The notes under the pieces: model-generated
Seen by the model: only the letters and a program-made list of their open reading frames with translations
Told to the model about the DNA's origin: nothing
The model's database searches: none
Translations under genes and position numbers: made by a program
Assembly (NCBI RefSeq): GCF_001425005.1
Contig: NZ_LMDB01000002.1
Location: 248,001 to 312,000 of the forward strand
DNA length: 64,000 nucleotides
Origin: Duganella sp. Root336D2
GTDB taxonomy: Bacteria; Pseudomonadota; Gammaproteobacteria; Burkholderiales; Burkholderiaceae_D
Reading direction: 5' to 3'
Shown here: piece after piece, positions 61,006 through 64,000 of the stretch
Layout: each line of letters opens with the position of its first letter
Numbering within the stretch: the stretch's first letter is position 1

Positions 61006-62454
61006 ATGGCTAATGCTGCGGGCCGCCGTCACCGTACCGGCCTTTTCCTCAATCCCGATCCCGCGCGACGCCAGGAATTTTTAGCGGCTTGCGGGGAATC
61101 ATTCGATCGTTTGCTGACTGCGGACAGCATTGCCAGCGCACGCTATGCGATGGCGCACAATAAGATTTCCTTGCTCGTTATCGACCTCAATGGTCCGGAG
61201 ATGGCTGCTGGCAATGAACTGGCCGCTCTGGTGCGCAGCCGCGCCGGTGCGCCGGTCCTTGTCCTGTGCCCATTTACGCGCTCCTCAACCATGGCTGAGC
61301 TCATGGCGCAGGGGCCGCTGACTTACCGCATCATGCCCGTCGCGCCGGAAGCCTTGCTCGATGCCGTCACGGCGCTGCTGGCGCCCGCTGCCAATACCAA
61401 AGCCTCCGCCCAGCAGCATTTGCTGGACCTGGAAGCGGACCTGAACGACCTGCTGTCGATCCAACGCAGCTTGCAGCGTGCTCTCTACGGTTCGGAAGAA
61501 ATCGAACGAATGGGGGCCCGCATCTGCAATGCACTGTGCAGCTATCCCGGCATTTGCCACGCCGCCCTGTTGCAGGCTGTCGATGACGGCGCCCTGCGCC
61601 TGGTGGCGCAAGATGGGCGCATAGACCTCGACATCAGGGAAGTGCTGGGCGGGCGCGAGGAATTGCTGGAGGCAGCTGTGCGGCGAGGTGAACTGGTGCT
61701 GCTTGATGCGCCATCGAAGGCCGGTGATGCGGAGCTGGCGGCAATGCTGGAAGAGCAGGGCGTGCACATGATGCTTGCTTTCCCGCTGCGCGGTGAACCC
61801 GGTGGGCCGCTGCTGGGTGCCATCAGCATGCTGTTTGACCGGCCGCTGGTCATGAGCCGGGAACATTTCAGTTGCTTCGGCTCGGCGGCACAGCTGATCA
61901 GTTTTGGCATGGTGATGAGCGACCTGCGCCACCAGAACAATGCACTGGGGCTGGAAATCACGCAGATCACGCCATTTGACGGGCTGACGGGCGTGTCCAA
62001 CCGGCGCCAGGGCGAGCAAGTGCTGGATAGCGAAATCCGGCGCGCACGCCGTTATGGTTTGCCGCTGGCGGTGATCGCCTTCGACCTCGACAGCTTCCGC
62101 ACCATCAATGAGCTGTACGGCTATACGACAGGCGACCGCGCCCTGTCCGTCCTGGCCGCCATGATCCAGACCCGGCTGCGCAATTCGGACACGATGGCGC
62201 GCATGCGCGGCGAACAATTCATGGTCATCGCTACGCATACCGTCGCGATCGACGCCTTCAAACTGGCCGAAGAGCTGCGCGAGACGATTGCCGCCACTGA
62301 ACTGCCAGGCGGGGATAGCGTCACGGCCAGCTTCAGCGTGGCCCAGCTCGCCCCTGATGAAGGCGCCAGCGAACTGGTCACGCGCCTGGAAGCCGCGCTG
62401 CACCGCGCCAAGCGGGCAGGGCGCAACTGTGTCGAACTGGCCATGGCCCGCTAA
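61006..62454 (+). CDS. Degenerate GGDEF protein with REC-like and GAF domains
   Basis: 482 residues. 1-125: receiver-like fold with Asp in LLVIDLNGPEM but without the usual acidic pair. 150-310: GAF-like domain. 320-480: GGDEF fold (FDGLTGVSNRRQGEQVLDSE, VIAFDLDSFRTINELYGYTT), but the catalytic GGDEF is MRGEQF, so the second Gly, Asp/Glu and Glu positions read G-E-Q after an Arg. Cyclase activity is doubtful; it may be a receptor or inactive partner. Divergent from the SDR-ku transcript. Confidence 0.93.
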   Translation: MANAAGRRHRTGLFLNPDPARRQEFLAACGESFDRLLTADSIASARYAMAHNKISLLVIDLNGPEMAAGNELAALVRSRAGAPVLVLCPFTRSSTMAELMAQGPLTYRIMPVAPEALLDAVTALLAPAANTKASAQQHLLDLEADLNDLLSIQRSLQRALYGSEEIERMGARICNALCSYPGICHAALLQAVDDGALRLVAQDGRIDLDIREVLGGREELLEAAVRRGELVLLDAPSKAGDAELAAMLEEQGVHMMLAFPLRGEPGGPLLGAISMLFDRPLVMSREHFSCFGSAAQLISFGMVMSDLRHQNNALGLEITQITPFDGLTGVSNRRQGEQVLDSEIRRARRYGLPLAVIAFDLDSFRTINELYGYTTGDRALSVLAAMIQTRLRNSDTMARMRGEQFMVIATHTVAIDAFKLAEELRETIAATELPGGDSVTASFSVAQLAPDEGASELVTRLEAALHRAKRAGRNCVELAMAR

Positions 62455-62566
62455 AAAGACGGCGGCCCACCCTCGCGAGCCGCCGCAAAGCACGATTAAT
62501 TAGATGATGAGCGTCATCCGCGTGTGATATATTACATCCATAATAAAAATAATCAAGGAGAAGATC

Positions 62567-63136
62567 ATGCGTGTCAGCAGGGAACAAGCGGCCCAGAACC
62601 GCGAACGCATTGTTGAAACGGCATCCCGGCTATTCCGGGAAAAGGGCTACGACGGCATCGGGGTGGCCGACCTGATGAAAAGCGCCGGCCTGACGCACGG
62701 CGGCTTTTACGGCCATTTCGCCTCCAAGGAAGACTTGCTGGCCGAAGCGTTCGGCAAGGCGATGGAGAACTCCGCCAAGCGCTGGCGCGAGCTGCTGGCC
62801 GGGGAACCGGCCAACCCGCGCTCCGCACTGGCCCATATGTACCTGACCGCCAAGCATCGCGACAACCCCGGCAAGGGTTGCGCGCTGGCCTCGCTCGGCC
62901 CGGATGTTTCGCGGGTCGGGCCGGAAGTGCGGCAAGCGATGGACGACAGCTTCAAGGCGCAGCTCGATGCGCTGGCGCAGGCCTTGCCCGGCGAGCCGGG
63001 GCAGGCGAGGCGCGATGCCATTGCCACTTATGCCGCCATGGTTGGCGGCCTGGTACTGGCGCGTTCGGTGGCCGATAAAAAGCAGTCTGACGAAATCCTG
63101 GCAGCGGTGCTGTCCTCCCTGGAACAGGATCGCTGA
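62567..63136 (+). CDS. TetR-family regulator
   Basis: 189 residues. HTH 8-55: RERIVETASRLFREKGYDGI and DLMKSAGLTHGGFYGHFASK. C-terminal TetR_C_33/NemR-like ligand domain (MYLTAKHRDNPGKGCALASL with a Cys). AAGGAGAAGATC precedes the ATG. The stop overlaps the SulP start by 1 base, so the regulator and the transporter are coupled; the ligand is unknown. Confidence 0.93.
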   Translation: MRVSREQAAQNRERIVETASRLFREKGYDGIGVADLMKSAGLTHGGFYGHFASKEDLLAEAFGKAMENSAKRWRELLAGEPANPRSALAHMYLTAKHRDNPGKGCALASLGPDVSRVGPEVRQAMDDSFKAQLDALAQALPGEPGQARRDAIATYAAMVGGLVLARSVADKKQSDEILAAVLSSLEQDR

Positions 63137-64000
63137 TGCTGGCCTGGCTTCGGAACTACCGGCGCGCGATGCTGCCGGGCGATATCAGTGCGGGCATCGT
63201 GGTGGCGATGATGATGATCCCGCAAGGCATGGCATACGCGCTCGTGGCCGGCCTGCCGCCGGTGACCGGCATTTACGCCAGCATCCTGCCGCCTATTGTT
63301 TACGCGGTGTTCGGCACCAGCATGACGCAATCGGTGGGCCCGATGGCCATCGTGTCGCTGATGACCGCTGCCATGATTGGCCCGCTGGCAAGCGCCGGCA
63401 ACGGCCTGTATTCGGTGCTGGCGGCGCAACTGGCGCTGGTGGCGGGGGCGGTACTGCTGCTGTGCGGCCTGTTGCGCTTAGGCTTCCTCGCCAATTTCTT
63501 CTCGCGTCCCGTCATGAGCGGCTTTACAGTCGGTTCGGCGCTGCTGATTGCATGGGGCCAGCTCAAGCCATTGCTGGGGGCCGACTTGCCGCACTGGCAC
63601 GGCCCGAGCGCCGCATTGGGCATCGGCTCCGTGCTGCTGCTGGTGCTGTCGCGCAGCCACCTGGCACCCCTGATGCGTTCCCTCGGCATGAAACCGGCCG
63701 GGGCCGACATGGCAACCCGCCTGGCGCCGATGCTGGTCGTGGTGCTTGGCCTGCTCCTGGTGCAGGTGCTGGGGCTGGATGCAATGGGCGTGAAAACGAC
63801 CGGCAACGTGCCGAGCGGCCTGCCGCAACTGAACCTGGCCCTGTCGCAAGGGCATTGGCAGCAGCTGGTGCAGCCGGGCCTGCTGGTTGGCTTCGTGATT
63901 TTCATCATGAGCATGTCGGCGGCGCAGTCGCTGGCCCTGAAACGCAACGAGAAGCTGGTCAGCAACCGTGAACTGATCGGTTTGGGCGCAGCCAATGTTG
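63136..64000 (+). CDS. SulP-family anion transporter (truncated by window end)
   Basis: 288 residues visible, no stop. Family signature DISAGIVVAMMMIPQGMAYA, then LPPVTGIYASILPPIVYAVF and further TM helices to at least the ninth. SulP proteins carry sulfate, bicarbonate or other anions; the C-terminal STAS domain would lie beyond the window. It is coupled to the TetR gene. Confidence 0.93.
   Translation, partial: MLAWLRNYRRAMLPGDISAGIVVAMMMIPQGMAYALVAGLPPVTGIYASILPPIVYAVFGTSMTQSVGPMAIVSLMTAAMIGPLASAGNGLYSVLAAQLALVAGAVLLLCGLLRLGFLANFFSRPVMSGFTVGSALLIAWGQLKPLLGADLPHWHGPSAALGIGSVLLLVLSRSHLAPLMRSLGMKPAGADMATRLAPMLVVVLGLLLVQVLGLDAMGVKTTGNVPSGLPQLNLALSQGHWQQLVQPGLLVGFVIFIMSMSAAQSLALKRNEKLVSNRELIGLGAANV

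Overview
The window is a GC-rich, densely packed bacterial chromosome segment with short intergenic gaps and many 1-4 bp start/stop overlaps. Gene content points to a beta-proteobacterium of the Burkholderiales, most like Oxalobacteraceae (Massilia/Duganella/Janthinobacterium type). Supporting features are a PEP-CTERM sorting signal, an LlpE-like/RND efflux operon resembling the Burkholderia ceo/bpe type, a subclass B3 metallo-beta-lactamase, LigD/Ku end joining and a very high density of c-di-GMP and phosphorelay proteins. The genus is an inference; no rRNA or marker gene is present.

Layout. 0-5.7 kb: stress and housekeeping genes (Usp, DoxX, hemerythrin, SDR, Nudix), a frameshifted small secreted protein, and a chimeric PEP-CTERM/cyanophycinase-like protein. 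5.9-10.2 kb: a porin / small periplasmic binding protein / GGDEF-EAL operon. 10.9-18 kb: a respiratory and nitric-oxide block. On the minus strand it runs nnrS, ccoN-like, ccoO-like, cytochrome c, SCO1 and a membrane protein; divergent from it are nsrR and hmp, with four NsrR-like 11-1-11 dyads around them. 18-24.6 kb: HDOD protein, dadA with its divergent Lrp-type regulator, a TerB-like/coiled-coil membrane protein, a Gly-His-rich secreted protein and NDH-2. 25-33.2 kb: a cluster of histidine kinases, hybrid kinases, a REC-GGDEF and a hemerythrin.

33.2-37.3 kb: three near-identical tRNA-Arg(ACG) genes with their own promoters and terminator, then DUF3016, lldD, a LysR regulator and two small proteins. 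37.3-45 kb: a tightly overlapping set of REC protein, YaiO-like outer-membrane barrel, HEAT protein and GT2 polysaccharide synthase. Facing it is an equally overlapping LysR / 2-hydroxyacid dehydrogenase / histidine kinase operon. 45-52 kb: a 55-aa membrane protein, an alpha/beta-hydrolase that has lost its catalytic Ser and His, and a tripartite RND efflux pump, preceded by a promoter with MerR-type 19-bp spacing. 52-55 kb: pgeF overlapping a B3 metallo-beta-lactamase, then a REP-associated tyrosine transposase (RAYT) flanked by inverted REP hairpins. 55-61 kb: small secreted proteins, ligD, a long composite palindrome, ku and an SDR. 61-64 kb: a degenerate GGDEF protein, a TetR regulator and the start of a SulP transporter.

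The least explained parts are the REC/YaiO/HEAT/GT2/kinase module, the PEP-CTERM/S51 chimera, the hydrolase pseudoenzyme of the efflux operon, the REP/RAYT family with a perfect 36-bp-arm palindrome elsewhere in the window, and a minus-strand terminator with no gene upstream of it.
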